Source: Gracilibacter sp. BRH_c7a
Lineage (GTDB): Bacteria > Bacillota > Desulfitobacteriia > Desulfitobacteriales > Syntrophobotulaceae
Length of the DNA: 37,267 nucleotides
Reading direction: 5' to 3'
Assembly: GCA_001516055.1 (NCBI GenBank)
Contig: LOEZ01000081.1
Span: forward strand, 1 to 37,267
This document shows, piece after piece, positions 9,919-17,947 of this stretch. A program made the translations under genes and the position numbers. The notes beneath the pieces were generated by a model that did no database searches, was not told where the DNA came from, and saw only the letters and a program-made list of their open reading frames with translations. The stretch's first letter is position 1, and the number at the start of each line of letters is the position of its first letter.

Positions 9919-10842
9919 TTATTTTCTATCATATAATAGTATTTCCAGAATTGCAGGAGTAATATCTTCGATTCCCTTAAGCTCCGGCCATTCTAGTTCG
10001 AAGTTGGACCAACATAAAGCCGGGACCTTATTGAGTGTATGGAGGGAAGTTGAAAGGTCTTCAATATTACCATGATCGCTGGTTAAGATAAATGCTACCT
10101 TGTTCTCTGTCGGACTCAGTGGATCAACCACAGAAAGATAACCCCCGAGGAATTCATCTAGAGTCTCAATGATTCTGACTGCCGCCTCTAGATCTCTTTT
10201 ATGGCCACGGATATCGGACTGAAAGTATTCGAAAAGCGTGAAGTCATATTCCAGGCTAATTCTGGCGAGATTCTCTCCAGCAGTAAAAGGCTTGACTAAG
10301 GGGACATCCTCTCCTCTTTTACGATAAATCTCATTGGTTATATCTTGATAAACAGCCTTCCCCGCTAGTAAATCCTCTTTGCGTTTTAACCTAATCTCTC
10401 CCGCCAGAGCGCATAAAGTAGAAGCGGAAAGTCTTTTCTTGCCGGCTGTGACTTGTTCTTCATAATTGGTCGTAAAAGCGTTGACGAACGCAGCTTTTTT
10501 TCCTGCTCGGGTTAGCTGTTTGAAGATACTAAACTCATAGATTATCCCTGTAAGCTTATCATTGGGATACGCATTGTGATGATAACCTAATATTTTCGAA
10601 GCATTTACTCCTGTCCATAGAGCTGTCTGGCCTGTGGCACTTTGAGGTATACCAGGAGTCCCCAAGGTAGCATCAAGCGTGTACAGGGTAGTGTTCTGTT
10701 CCTGATTCTTGATTTCCCTGTCTCCCCAGAGAAAATGCCCGCCAAGCAGCCTGTCTATATTCGGTGTGCTGGCAAGGACGACAGGGTTACTATCTTGCGT
10801 ACCTAGCCCTAATCCGTCGATAAATACCATGGTGAGGTGCAT
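9919..10842 (-). CDS. Alkaline phosphatase/phosphoglyceromutase superfamily metalloenzyme
   Basis: The protein has the fold signatures of the metalloenzyme superfamily that includes phosphopentomutase and cofactor-independent phosphoglycerate mutase. FIDGLGLG near the N-terminus carries the metal-binding Asp9. PQSATGQTALWTG supplies a likely Ser68 nucleophile in the S-x-x-G position. SDHGN near residue 255 supplies further metal ligands. At 307 residues it is shorter than true iPGM (about 510) or phosphopentomutase (about 390) and lacks most of the cap domain, so a phosphohydrolase is more likely than a mutase. The substrate is unknown. GGAGG lies 7 bases before the ATG. It is the first gene of a unit with the U32 gene (81-base gap) and mutS2. 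Confidence 0.85.
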   Translation of the reverse strand: MHLTMVFIDGLGLGTQDSNPVVLASTPNIDRLLGGHFLWGDREIKNQEQNTTLYTLDATLGTPGIPQSATGQTALWTGVNASKILGYHHNAYPNDKLTGIIYEFSIFKQLTRAGKKAAFVNAFTTNYEEQVTAGKKRLSASTLCALAGEIRLKRKEDLLAGKAVYQDITNEIYRKRGEDVPLVKPFTAGENLARISLEYDFTLFEYFQSDIRGHKRDLEAAVRIIETLDEFLGGYLSVVDPLSPTENKVAFILTSDHGNIEDLSTSLHTLNKVPALCWSNFELEWPELKGIEDITPAILEILLYDRK

Positions 10843-10929
10843 CCTAATTCCTCCAAATATCCCTTACCGTGAGGCCAAATAATAACTGTCTTACATTTTA
10901 CACCAAAATCAATATACATTGTAGTAATT

Positions 10930-10974
10930 AGCAAAAAACAGATAATCCCGCCATCAAGGCTAAATTATCTGTTT
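10930..10974 (-). terminator. Terminator of the response regulator gene
   Basis: On the minus strand, AAACAGATAAT and ATTATCTGTTT form an 11-bp perfect stem with an inner GCC/GGC pair in the loop, followed by a run of T (TTTTTTGC). It lies 21 bases after the response regulator stop and isolates that gene from the metalloenzyme operon. Confidence 0.92.
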
Positions 10975-10995
10975 CAAATTTACTTCGATCTATTC

Positions 10996-11745
10996 TCAAT
11001 TTAACATATCATTGATAAGTTCTTCCAATGACAGATTCTCATCCCCTAAATAAGTTATCTTTTTCAAAATATCATCTTTCCCTTTTATATTTAAGCGCTT
11101 TTCTATTTTATCAACTACTACTTTCAATCCACTTTCATCGGTTAACGGTAAAACTAGTAATATTTTTTTCCTTGTTAAAATAAATATTTGATCGATTTGC
11201 CTTAAAGTTTTTGTTATCTTATTGATGCTTTCTTCGATGTCATTATTAACTTTCATAATAATAAAACTTACAGGCTGTTTTCCTCGTACTGATCTACTAT
11301 ATTCAATACTGATAATTTTTTTGGCTTCATCTATATCTATTGTAAGGGATGTGTCTTTCGGAATATTTTGAGGTCGTCCAATTATATGTGAAACTCTTTT
11401 AATTAAGTCCATTTCTTCAAATGGTTTAACTATATAATCAACACCACCTGCTTTTAGAGCATTTTTTACAGTGATACTATCACTTGTACCTGATAAAAAA
11501 ATAACAGGAATCTTACTGTAGTTAATGTTAGTTTTTAACCAATATGCTGCTTCAATTCCACTTATCCCAGGAAGACTAATATCCATAATGATTAATTCAA
11601 CATTTTGCAGATATACATAAGGTTTATCTACTATTAAGTCAGCAGAATTAGTTTCAATAATATCTTTAAACCCACTATTCTCTAACACACTTTTAATCTT
11701 TAAACGAACTAAATTTGAATCTTCAATAATTAAAATTTTAGGCAA
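10996..11745 (-). CDS. Orphan response regulator: receiver domain plus degenerate GGDEF-like domain
   Basis: Residues 1-120 are a receiver domain with the acidic pair Glu8-Asp9, phospho-acceptor Asp55 (IIMDISLPG), Ser85 and Lys107 (VKPFEE), so phosphorylation should be possible. Residues about 150-235 resemble a shortened diguanylate cyclase fold. The line RQIDQIFILTRKKILLVLPL aligns by eye with the usual region around RYGGDEF, but the GGDEF motif is absent, so cyclic-di-GMP synthesis is not expected. There is no HTH. The start codon is TTG (11743-11745), with GGAGG 9 bases upstream. The gene looks more AT-rich than its neighbours and has its own terminator. No histidine kinase is in the window. 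The output function is unknown. Confidence 0.85.
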   Translation of the reverse strand: MPKILIIEDSNLVRLKIKSVLENSGFKDIIETNSADLIVDKPYVYLQNVELIIMDISLPGISGIEAAYWLKTNINYSKIPVIFLSGTSDSITVKNALKAGGVDYIVKPFEEMDLIKRVSHIIGRPQNIPKDTSLTIDIDEAKKIISIEYSRSVRGKQPVSFIIMKVNNDIEESINKITKTLRQIDQIFILTRKKILLVLPLTDESGLKVVVDKIEKRLNIKGKDDILKKITYLGDENLSLEELINDMLN

Positions 11746-11989
11746 CCCTACCCACCTCCAAGATATGGTCTAGGTATACCGCATCTATTCGACTTTTATT
11801 TATAAATTCCTTTATATGATCTATTATAAGCCTTTTTATTCCTCAGGCCGAGTTATGCCAATTTCCTTCTCACTGGGATTAAAGTCATACGAGGAAATCA
11901 TTTCCGTCTTTTATGACTCCAAGAATAGAAGGACTGGCAGCTTTTACCGAAATCATTTTTGTCTTCAAAAACCTCTGATTGCCTCATCT
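11746..11989. other. Intergenic stretch with possible coding remnants
   Basis: There is no intact gene between the zapA terminator and the response regulator. It contains an imperfect direct repeat, GAAATCATTTCCGTCTT and GAAATCATTTTTGTCTT, about 58 bases apart. On the minus strand are two short protein-like reading stretches in different frames. A possible -10 box TATAAT (11823-11828, minus strand) could serve the response regulator, but no clear -35 box was found. Confidence 0.4.
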
Positions 11990-12023
11990 TAGAAGAAAAG
12001 GATGTTCCCAGCTTGGGACACCC
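11990..12023 (-). terminator. Terminator of the pheST-zapA operon
   Basis: On the minus strand GGGTGTCCCA and TGGGAACATCC pair over about 10 bp with one bulged A and an AGC loop, followed by TTTTCTTCT. It lies about 33 bases after the zapA stop. Confidence 0.85.
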
Positions 12024-12055
12024 TCTTCCTATCTATCGGTAGTATCTTCCTGTTC

Positions 12056-12316
12056 CTATTTTTCGTTGTTTTCACCTAGCATGTCCATGACTGATTTCTG
12101 TTCTTCTTTCAGTTTTGATAATTCATCCGCAAGGTTGAGTGCGACAAGAGTAGCTACCTGATGTGCTGCCAGTCGAGGAAATCTCAGTGAAATCTCTCGC
12201 ATCCTTTTATCCACATCACTCGCTAAGTTTATGATATGTTCTTCCGATCCTTTACCACGGATAACATGGAGTTCGCCAAAAATCTGTACTGAAACTTTCA
12301 GATCCTCTTGGTTCAC
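12056..12316 (-). CDS. zapA: Cell division protein ZapA
   Basis: ZapA binds and bundles FtsZ at the division ring. The protein has the family's N-terminal ligand-like region (KVSVQIFGELHVIRG), then a coiled-coil dimerisation helix (about 30-80) with the typical VATLVALNLADELSKLKEE pattern. At 86 residues the length is normal. It is the third gene of the pheS-pheT-zapA unit, 57 bases after pheT, an arrangement common in Firmicutes. The start codon is GTG (12314-12316), with GAGG 8 bases upstream; the ATG two bases further up is in another frame and stops at once. Confidence 0.92.
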   Translation of the reverse strand: MNQEDLKVSVQIFGELHVIRGKGSEEHIINLASDVDKRMREISLRFPRLAAHQVATLVALNLADELSKLKEEQKSVMDMLGENNEK

Positions 12317-12373
12317 ATTCTTTCCCTCACTCTCACCAGAGAAAAAAACTAATCGTAAGTGCGTAATCTTTTA

Positions 12374-14782
12374 CTACTTTCGCCACTCCGCTTTAAATTC
12401 CTGCTGTATTCCCGCCAATATATTGGAATTGAATGTGTTGACTTCCTCATCTTTGAGAGTTCTTTCTCCAGACTGATACCGCATGGTTAAAGCCAGACTC
12501 TTATGGCCAGCAGGTATAGACTCCCCTTGATAGACATCAAAGATTTCTACCTCTTTCAAGAGGTCACCGCCTAGTTCATAAACCCTCTTCTTAATCCCCT
12601 CTGCCGGTATTTCTTCCGGTACCACTACAGCCAAGTCTCGTTGGATAGCAGGAAAACGGGGGTAAGATTTAGCGATGATCTCTAGGGAAGAGTGTTTGAA
12701 CATTAGAGCAAAATCAAGTTCAAAAATGATCGGTCTTTGCAATCCTAGTTCGGCATCCAGTTGAGGATATATTTCTCCTATGAAACCAAGGTATTCATCG
12801 TTCAGAAAGATTTCAGCTGATCTTCCGGGATGAAGTAGTTCATCATATTTTTTATTTGAAGTCCTGCGGTATTCCAATTCTACTCCGCTCTCTTTGGCAA
12901 TTTCTGTCAAAATCCCTTTAACATAGAAGAAATCGTGTTTTACCTGGGGTATATGCCAATGACGCTTACTTCCCCCTTGAGCAATCCCAGCAATCTTGGA
13001 GATTTCTTCCGGTAATTCTCTTAAAGGGAGTTCCTTTGGCAAATAAACATTGCCTATCTCGAAAAGTAATAAATCGGTATTACGGCGGGATGTGTTACGG
13101 GCAGCAATCTCTAGAAGACCTGGTAGAAGGGAAGTTCTCATTGTTCCAAGCTCTTCCCTCAAAGGATTCAAGAGAGCAATCCCTCCCCCTTTGCTTCCCC
13201 AGATTTCATCTATTTCCTTTTTGACAAAAGAATAAGAAAGGACTTCATTCATCCCTGCCCCAATCAATGACCTACGCAGCTTTATCCTAAAAGCCTGTTC
13301 CGGAGTACGACGGCCTTGGGTCTGGGACCCATGGGCCAAAGTTGTAGGTATCCTGTCATAGCCTATTACCCTAGCTATTTCTTCAATAAGATCTTCTTCA
13401 ATCTTCAAATCCTGTCTGTAGGAGGGGATTTCTACTGCCAACACACCTAATGATTTCTCTTTATAACTGAAATCCAAATTATCAAATACTTTCCTGACTT
13501 CCTGTTCCGTATAATCTGTTCCTAAAATATAGTTCACTTTAGGCAGATAGACATCTATAGTAATAGCTTCAGGTAAATTATTAACTTTCTCCGTGAAAGA
13601 CACAGGCTCCCCTGCTCTCAATTCTACTAGCAATTCAGCAACCCTGCCTAAAGTTGAAACTGCCCAATGAGGGTTTACTCCTTTTTCAAATCGGTTGGAA
13701 GCTTCCGAACGGAGTCCTAATCTGCGGCTCGTGCGACGGACGCTTGATCCGAGGAAGTGTGCAGATTCAAAGAGGATACGCTGGGTAGTTTCAGTAACTT
13801 CACTATCCAGACCACCCATTACGCCAGCAATAGCAACGGGTCCATTATCATCTGTTATCACCAGGGTGTCAGGATCAAGTTTTCGCTCCATCCCATCAAG
13901 GGTGACGATCTGTTCGTTCTCCTTGGCCAACCTTACCCTGACAGTACCTGTTAGCTTATCCCTGTCAAATGCATGGAGGGGCTGACCCATCTCTAACATA
14001 CAATAGTTCGTTATATCTACAATATTATTAATCGGCCTGACCCCTGCGGCTCTAAGTTTATTCTGCATCCAGAGAGGAGAAGGCATAATCTTGACATTGT
14101 CAACCAATAAAGCCGCATAACGCAAAGATAAGTCTGGGTTATCTATCTCTACCTTTTGCTGAGCTTGAGGCCATGTTGGGGTCTCTCCCTGTGCCCATTT
14201 AGAAACCTTAGGTCTAATACCTAACAGTGTTCCTACCTCCCTAGCAACGTTAACCATAGCCAGGCAATCAGGGCGATTGGGGTATAATTCAAGTTCCAGC
14301 ACCCAATCATCAAGCCCCAAATAATCCTCTAATCTTGTTCCCACTGGTGCATCTGAGTTAAGGATGAGGATGCCACCTCTACTTCGATCTAATCCTACTC
14401 CTTCGATTTCCAGTTCTTTATCCGAGCAAAGCATACCCTGAGATAGAACTCCTCTAAACTCGGCAGGTTCTATTACTTTTCCGCCAGGAAGTATTGTTCC
14501 TGGGACCGCTACTGGAACTCTATCTCCTAGCAGCATGTTGGTAGCTCCTGATACCAAGGTTACTTCCTGCGACCCTGTATCGACTGTACATATCTGGAGG
14601 TTATCAGCCTGGGGGTGTGAGGTAATCTCTTTGACCTCTCCGATATAGACGTCCTTAAATCCTTTGTTAAGGTATTCTACGCCCTCTACTTCAATACCGC
14701 CCTTGGTTAAGACTTCAGCTAATTCTTCAGCACCTAAGTTTATACCAATATATTCACGTAACCATTTCATACTTACTCTCAT
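12374..14782 (-). CDS. pheT: Phenylalanyl-tRNA synthetase beta subunit
   Basis: Beta subunit of the heterotetrameric enzyme that charges tRNA-Phe. It carries the N-terminal EMAP-like tRNA-binding domain (about 40-150), the B3/B4 editing region, the B5 and catalytic-like core, and the C-terminal anticodon-binding ferredoxin fold, with KSYPRFPAIQRDLAVVVPEE marking its start. I chose the ATG at 14780-14782 (MRVSMKWLREYIG), which matches the family N-terminus and has TGGAGG 9 bases upstream. A longer frame beginning at 14836 overlaps the end of pheS and is rejected. The predicted protein has 802 residues. It lies 19 bases after pheS in the same transcript and shares the T-box. Confidence 0.97.
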   Translation of the reverse strand: MRVSMKWLREYIGINLGAEELAEVLTKGGIEVEGVEYLNKGFKDVYIGEVKEITSHPQADNLQICTVDTGSQEVTLVSGATNMLLGDRVPVAVPGTILPGGKVIEPAEFRGVLSQGMLCSDKELEIEGVGLDRSRGGILILNSDAPVGTRLEDYLGLDDWVLELELYPNRPDCLAMVNVAREVGTLLGIRPKVSKWAQGETPTWPQAQQKVEIDNPDLSLRYAALLVDNVKIMPSPLWMQNKLRAAGVRPINNIVDITNYCMLEMGQPLHAFDRDKLTGTVRVRLAKENEQIVTLDGMERKLDPDTLVITDDNGPVAIAGVMGGLDSEVTETTQRILFESAHFLGSSVRRTSRRLGLRSEASNRFEKGVNPHWAVSTLGRVAELLVELRAGEPVSFTEKVNNLPEAITIDVYLPKVNYILGTDYTEQEVRKVFDNLDFSYKEKSLGVLAVEIPSYRQDLKIEEDLIEEIARVIGYDRIPTTLAHGSQTQGRRTPEQAFRIKLRRSLIGAGMNEVLSYSFVKKEIDEIWGSKGGGIALLNPLREELGTMRTSLLPGLLEIAARNTSRRNTDLLLFEIGNVYLPKELPLRELPEEISKIAGIAQGGSKRHWHIPQVKHDFFYVKGILTEIAKESGVELEYRRTSNKKYDELLHPGRSAEIFLNDEYLGFIGEIYPQLDAELGLQRPIIFELDFALMFKHSSLEIIAKSYPRFPAIQRDLAVVVPEEIPAEGIKKRVYELGGDLLKEVEIFDVYQGESIPAGHKSLALTMRYQSGERTLKDEEVNTFNSNILAGIQQEFKAEWRK

Positions 14783-14801
14783 TGAATTTATCCTCCAGTT
14801 A

Positions 14802-15824
14802 TCAGAATTGCTCCAGGAATCGGAGATCATTATCAAAAAGTAATCTCATGTCTTCTATACCGTACTTGAGCATGGCTATTCTCTCTACTCCTATTCCAAA
14901 GGCAAACCCTGTGACCTCCTTCGGATTATAGCCTCCCATTTCCAAGACACGAGGGTGAACCATTCCTGAACCCAGTATCTCAATCCATCCTGTGTATTTA
15001 CATATTCTACAACCGTTGCCGCCACAGAGCATGCAGGAAACGTCTACTTCGGCACTTGGTTCGGTAAAGGGGAAAAAACTTGGTCTGAGGCGTATCTCCC
15101 TGGATTCTCCGAACATCTGGCGTGAAAAATATAGAAGTAATCCTTTAAGATCAGACATGCGGACCCCTTTGTCCACTAACAGCCCTTCCACTTGATGAAA
15201 CATCGGTGAGTGGGTGGCATCATCATCATTTCGAAAGACTTTACCGGGGGCTATTATTTTGACCGGCAGTTGGGGGGCAATCTTCTCCATTGTCCTTACC
15301 TGCACAGGAGAAGTCTGGGTCCTGAGCAGAATATCTTCGGTGATGAAGAAAGTATCCTGCATATCTCTGGCAGGGTGATCTTTAGGTAGATTTAAAGCTT
15401 CAAAGTTATAATAATCTGTTTCTATCTCTGGTCCTTCAGCAATCATGAAACCCATCCCAAGGAAAATATCTTCTATCTCTTCGATTACTTTGCTTAAGGG
15501 GTGCTGATGCCCCCGAGGAAATGGAGTTCCTGGAAGGCTGATATCTATTCTTTCCTGATCTAACCTTCTATTCAAGGCTTCTTTCTCAAGAATGATCTTT
15601 TTCTCTTCCCACGCCTCTTCGAGATCGTTACGAACATCGTTGATAATCTGACCCATTTGAGGACGTTCTTCAGGCTTTAAACTCCCCATTTGTTTAAGTA
15701 AGGAAGTCAAAGAACCTTTTTTTCCCATTACTCTTACCTTCAGCTCCTGGAGCTCCTCTATAGAACTAACTTTTTGCAGTTCGGAAAGAGTCTCTTCCTT
15801 AATCTTAGGAATTTCTTCTCTCAT
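14802..15824 (-). CDS. pheS: Phenylalanyl-tRNA synthetase alpha subunit
   Basis: Catalytic class II subunit of phenylalanyl-tRNA synthetase. An N-terminal coiled coil (about 1-85) is followed by the class II core. The core includes [19 protein letters not shown], the motif 2 loop region ([19 protein letters not shown]) and the motif 3 region near [17 protein letters not shown]. At 340 residues from the chosen start, the length is normal. The start is ATG at 15822-15824 with AGG..AAGG 9 bases before it. An upstream TTG (15831-15833) abuts the binding site and is less likely. It is the first gene of pheS-pheT-zapA and is controlled by the T-box leader. Confidence 0.97.
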   Translation of the reverse strand: MREEIPKIKEETLSELQKVSSIEELQELKVRVMGKKGSLTSLLKQMGSLKPEERPQMGQIINDVRNDLEEAWEEKKIILEKEALNRRLDQERIDISLPGTPFPRGHQHPLSKVIEEIEDIFLGMGFMIAEGPEIETDYYNFEALNLPKDHPARDMQDTFFITEDILLRTQTSPVQVRTMEKIAPQLPVKIIAPGKVFRNDDDATHSPMFHQVEGLLVDKGVRMSDLKGLLLYFSRQMFGESREIRLRPSFFPFTEPSAEVDVSCMLCGGNGCRICKYTGWIEILGSGMVHPRVLEMGGYNPKEVTGFAFGIGVERIAMLKYGIEDMRLLFDNDLRFLEQF

Positions 15825-15889
15825 CTTAATCAACCTTTCCTATCAATATAGTATATGTACTTAAAATCATTTTCCCATTAGTGTGTCTT

Positions 15890-15923
15890 CTAGGATTGGG
15901 GTTTAAAACAAACCTAAACCTAG
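15890..15923 (-). other. Hairpin between the T-box terminator and pheS
   Basis: CTAGG (15890-15894) pairs with CCTAG (15919-15923) and GGTTT pairs with AAACC inside it. This gives a two-step hairpin in the mRNA after read-through of the T-box. It has no T-run and is not a terminator. Its role, if any, is unknown. Confidence 0.45.
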
Positions 15924-15946
15924 TGGTTATTCTAGAAGTAAAAAAG

Positions 15947-16190
15947 AATAAAAAAAACTCGTCCCCGATAGGGACGAGAGTATTTTCCCGCGGTACCACC
16001 CTTGTTTGATCATTTATGTGATCACACTTGTTTAGCTTGATAACGGTTGCCAGCCGTATAACTCCTGGGGTGAACTTTCACCTCGTAACCTGAGGTAGGA
16101 TACTAGTCTAGTCGACTTTCAGTCTCGGTCGACCTCCCTTAGAAACCAGTATTCCTTTTTTCCCGCTCATCGTTATTTAACCGCATTCTG
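15947..16190 (-). ncRNA. T-box leader of pheST (tRNA-Phe sensing)
   Basis: On the minus strand the T-box sequence AGGGTGGTACCGCGG (15988-16002) is followed by the terminator CTCGTCCC/GGGACGAG (15958-15978, 8 bp) and a run of T. Further upstream, AATAACGATGAGCGGG marks the 5' base of Stem I. AGGGAG plus GACTGAAAGTCG resembles the AG bulge and terminal loop of the Stem I apex. A UUC triplet (16072-16074) followed by A is the likely Phe specifier. Uncharged tRNA-Phe should stabilise the antiterminator and allow pheST expression. The lower Stem I region departs from the usual form, so the specifier is less certain than the T-box itself. Confidence 0.92.
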
Positions 16191-16226
16191 TTCTTTTGGG
16201 AATTGTAAAGCATATACACTTGGGGA

Positions 16227-16303
16227 GAACCAGTGGCCTCAAAGGCTTTCCAGAAATAATCTTCCGAAGACATACAATGCCCACCTCTCTTCGGCTTTGG
16301 TTC
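16227..16303 (-). ncRNA. Structured RNA domain upstream of the pheST T-box
   Basis: Three helices nest here. An outer stem pairs TGGTTC (16298-16303) with GAACCA (16227-16232). Inside it, CCGAAGA (16264-16270) pairs with TCTTCGG (16288-16294), and a small GCCT/AGGC hairpin lies at 16235-16246. Together they could form a three-way junction. It lies after the predicted transcription start (about 16327) and before T-box Stem I, so it should be transcribed. I recognise no known RNA family. Confidence 0.45.
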
Positions 16304-16333
16304 AAAGCAAAAATATTTTTTTGCTTGTTCAGA

Positions 16334-16362
16334 ATTATATCACTTAATAAAACAGTTTACAA
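16334..16362 (-). promoter_or_regulatory. Promoter of the pheST T-box transcript
   Basis: TTGTAA (16357-16362) and TATAAT (16334-16339) are separated by exactly 17 bases. The -35 box overlaps the stop codon of the upstream SpoU gene. The predicted transcript starts near 16327, giving a leader of about 500 bases before pheS. Confidence 0.75.
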
Positions 16363-17193
16363 GAAACCCAGCTGTCTTCTAATTTCAAATAGGAATATTC
16401 CGGCAGCGATAGCCACATTCAAAGATTCAACAGTGTTAAACATTGGAATGGATAATTTTTTATCTGCTTCTCTTAGAAAAATTTCAGCAGGACCGAAAGC
16501 TTCATTTCCCAGAACCAAAGCTAAAGGTATATGTTCACTTATCTTCTCTTGATAAATAGAAGCACCTTCCATGGTAGATACAGTAAGAATGAAATTATTA
16601 GCTTTACAAAAATTTGTTATCTCTTCTGGTGTCTTATCCATTAATATCTTTATCGAAAAAATTGCGCCCATACTACTTCGCAGTACTTTCGTGTTATATA
16701 TATCTACTGTACCTTTAGTAAGTATAATATTTTTAATATCTGCAGCTAGAGCAGTCCTTAGAATCGTTCCCATATTTCCCGGATCTTGGATTCCATCAAT
16801 TATTAGGATAAACTCTTTTTTTGCTAAGTCAATATCTGTCCAGCCGTATTCATCCTGCTCAGCAATTGCTAAGATTCTCTGGGGCTCTTTAGTCGTACTC
16901 ATCTTGTGCATGACTGCTTCTGTGACTTCTTCTAGTGGAATCTGCTGCTTAAAAGCTTGATTAACCAAGTTGGGCACAGATAAATTCGGCTTAAATTCAT
17001 CGCTTTCAGTATCTTTGACAAATGTTTGGTTATCAGAACAATAGTATATTTTAATTATCTTAGCGTCTCTAAGAAGGGCTTCTTGAAGGAAACGTTTTCC
17101 TTCTATCAGGAACTGACCACATTGGTTTCTTCCCTTATTGGTATGTAAAGAAACTACATGTTTGACTTGCTCGTTTTGTAGAGAAGAGATAAT
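16357..17193 (-). CDS. SpoU/TrmH-family RNA 2'-O-methyltransferase with an ATT start codon
   Basis: Likely a YsgA-type rRNA methyltransferase that uses S-adenosylmethionine. The three SPOUT motifs are present: DGIQDPGNMGTILRTA, VLGNEAFGP and IPMFNTVESLNVAIAAGIFL. The N-terminal substrate-binding domain is encoded upstream of the first canonical start: ISSLQNEQVKHVVSLHTNKG and QFLIEGKRFLQEALL match the usual family N-terminus. In that frame the only triplets between an upstream stop (TAG) and ISSLQN are AGT, GCT and ATT. ATT (17191-17193) lies 9 bases after GGAGG (17203-17207), exactly as in infC. The next ATG, GTG or TTG is the GTG of codon 73, which would delete the substrate-binding domain. 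The predicted length is 278 residues. It follows rplT by 81 bases and precedes pheST, as in B. subtilis (ysgA-pheS-pheT). Confidence 0.88.
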   Translation of the reverse strand: MISSLQNEQVKHVVSLHTNKGRNQCGQFLIEGKRFLQEALLRDAKIIKIYYCSDNQTFVKDTESDEFKPNLSVPNLVNQAFKQQIPLEEVTEAVMHKMSTTKEPQRILAIAEQDEYGWTDIDLAKKEFILIIDGIQDPGNMGTILRTALAADIKNIILTKGTVDIYNTKVLRSSMGAIFSIKILMDKTPEEITNFCKANNFILTVSTMEGASIYQEKISEHIPLALVLGNEAFGPAEIFLREADKKLSIPMFNTVESLNVAIAAGIFLFEIRRQLGFL

Positions 17194-17218
17194 AGCACTC
17201 TACCTCCTAGATAAAGAT

Positions 17219-17255
17219 AGGAGTTCGACACTTCTGAAGAAGAAATCGAACTCCT
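17219..17255 (-). other. Long hairpin between rplT and the SpoU gene
   Basis: A perfect 10-bp inverted repeat, AGGAGTTCGA (17219-17228) and TCGAACTCCT (17246-17255), has a smaller TTCT/AGAA pairing in the loop. It is followed by ATCTTTATC, a poor T-tract, and then by the GGAGG of the SpoU gene. It could be a weak terminator that lowers downstream expression, or an mRNA processing or stability element. Confidence 0.55.
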
Positions 17256-17274
17256 GTTTAAACGCTACGAAAGA

Positions 17275-17661
17275 TTAGGCATTTGCCTGAACTTTAACAT
17301 TCCTGCTATCCAGTGTCTCCTTAGCTGTCTCAACTAACTTAGTGAAAGCAGCTGGATCATTCACTGCAAGATCAGCAAGCATTTTACGATTAATATTAAT
17401 ACCTGCAATTTTTAAGCCATACATGAAGCGATTGTAGGTGATATTATTCAATCTGGCAGCTGCGTTAATCCTGATTATCCAAAGCTTGCGGAAATCACGT
17501 CTTCTTAGTTTACGATGCGCATAAGCAAAAGCCATGGATCTTACGACTTGTTGCTTAGCCATTTTGAAAAGCTTGCTCTTGGCACCACGATAACCTCTAG
17601 CTAATTTGAGTATTTTTTTATGACGCTCATGCGCCCTGACGCCTCTTTTTACACGAGCCAT
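17275..17661 (-). CDS. rplT: 50S ribosomal protein L20
   Basis: L20 binds 23S rRNA early in 50S assembly. In Firmicutes it represses its own operon through the leader RNA. The highly basic N-terminal half ([20 protein letters not shown]) and the globular C-terminal domain are clear. At 128 residues it is slightly longer than usual (about 118), the extra part being a C-terminal tail. AAGGAGG precedes the ATG. It is the third gene of infC-rpmI-rplT. Confidence 0.98.
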   Translation of the reverse strand: MARVKRGVRAHERHKKILKLARGYRGAKSKLFKMAKQQVVRSMAFAYAHRKLRRRDFRKLWIIRINAAARLNNITYNRFMYGLKIAGININRKMLADLAVNDPAAFTKLVETAKETLDSRNVKVQANA

Positions 17662-17722
17662 ATTATGGACCTCCTTAAGGTGTTTATTCTGTCTTTGCTA
17701 ATGCTGAATCTCAAAATAATAG

Positions 17723-17923
17723 TTATTTAATATAGGCAATCAGACGCTCGATGCGCTTGGCATCAGATTTATGCATGACTGCTGATTTACGAAGATTGCG
17801 TTTACGTTTTGGTGATTTCTTTTCTAAAATATGACTTTTATAAGCATGGTAACGAACCACTTTCCCTGTTCCGGTTTTTTTGAAACGTTTAGCAGCTCCA
17901 CGATGTGTTTTCATTTTAGGCAT
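17723..17923 (-). CDS. rpmI: 50S ribosomal protein L35
   Basis: A small basic ribosomal protein of 66 residues with the family N-terminus [20 protein letters not shown] and the conserved C-terminal region ending in RLIAYIK. It lies 24 bases after infC and 61 bases before rplT, the standard order. It is presumably controlled with them by L20 and by read-through of the leader. Confidence 0.98.
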   Translation of the reverse strand: MPKMKTHRGAAKRFKKTGTGKVVRYHAYKSHILEKKSPKRKRNLRKSAVMHKSDAKRIERLIAYIK

Positions 17924-17947
17924 CTGTGAGCAACCCCCTTTTCATTA

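Noticed and set aside
14783-14836. Longer pheT start overlapping pheS
   Set aside because: The extra 18 residues do not resemble the family, and a proper binding site lies before the ATG at 14780-14782.
16357-16977. A truncated 206-residue SpoU methyltransferase starting at GTG
   Set aside because: The frame stays open for 72 more codons that match the family's N-terminal domain and begins at ATT after a well-spaced GGAGG. It is not a truncated or broken gene.
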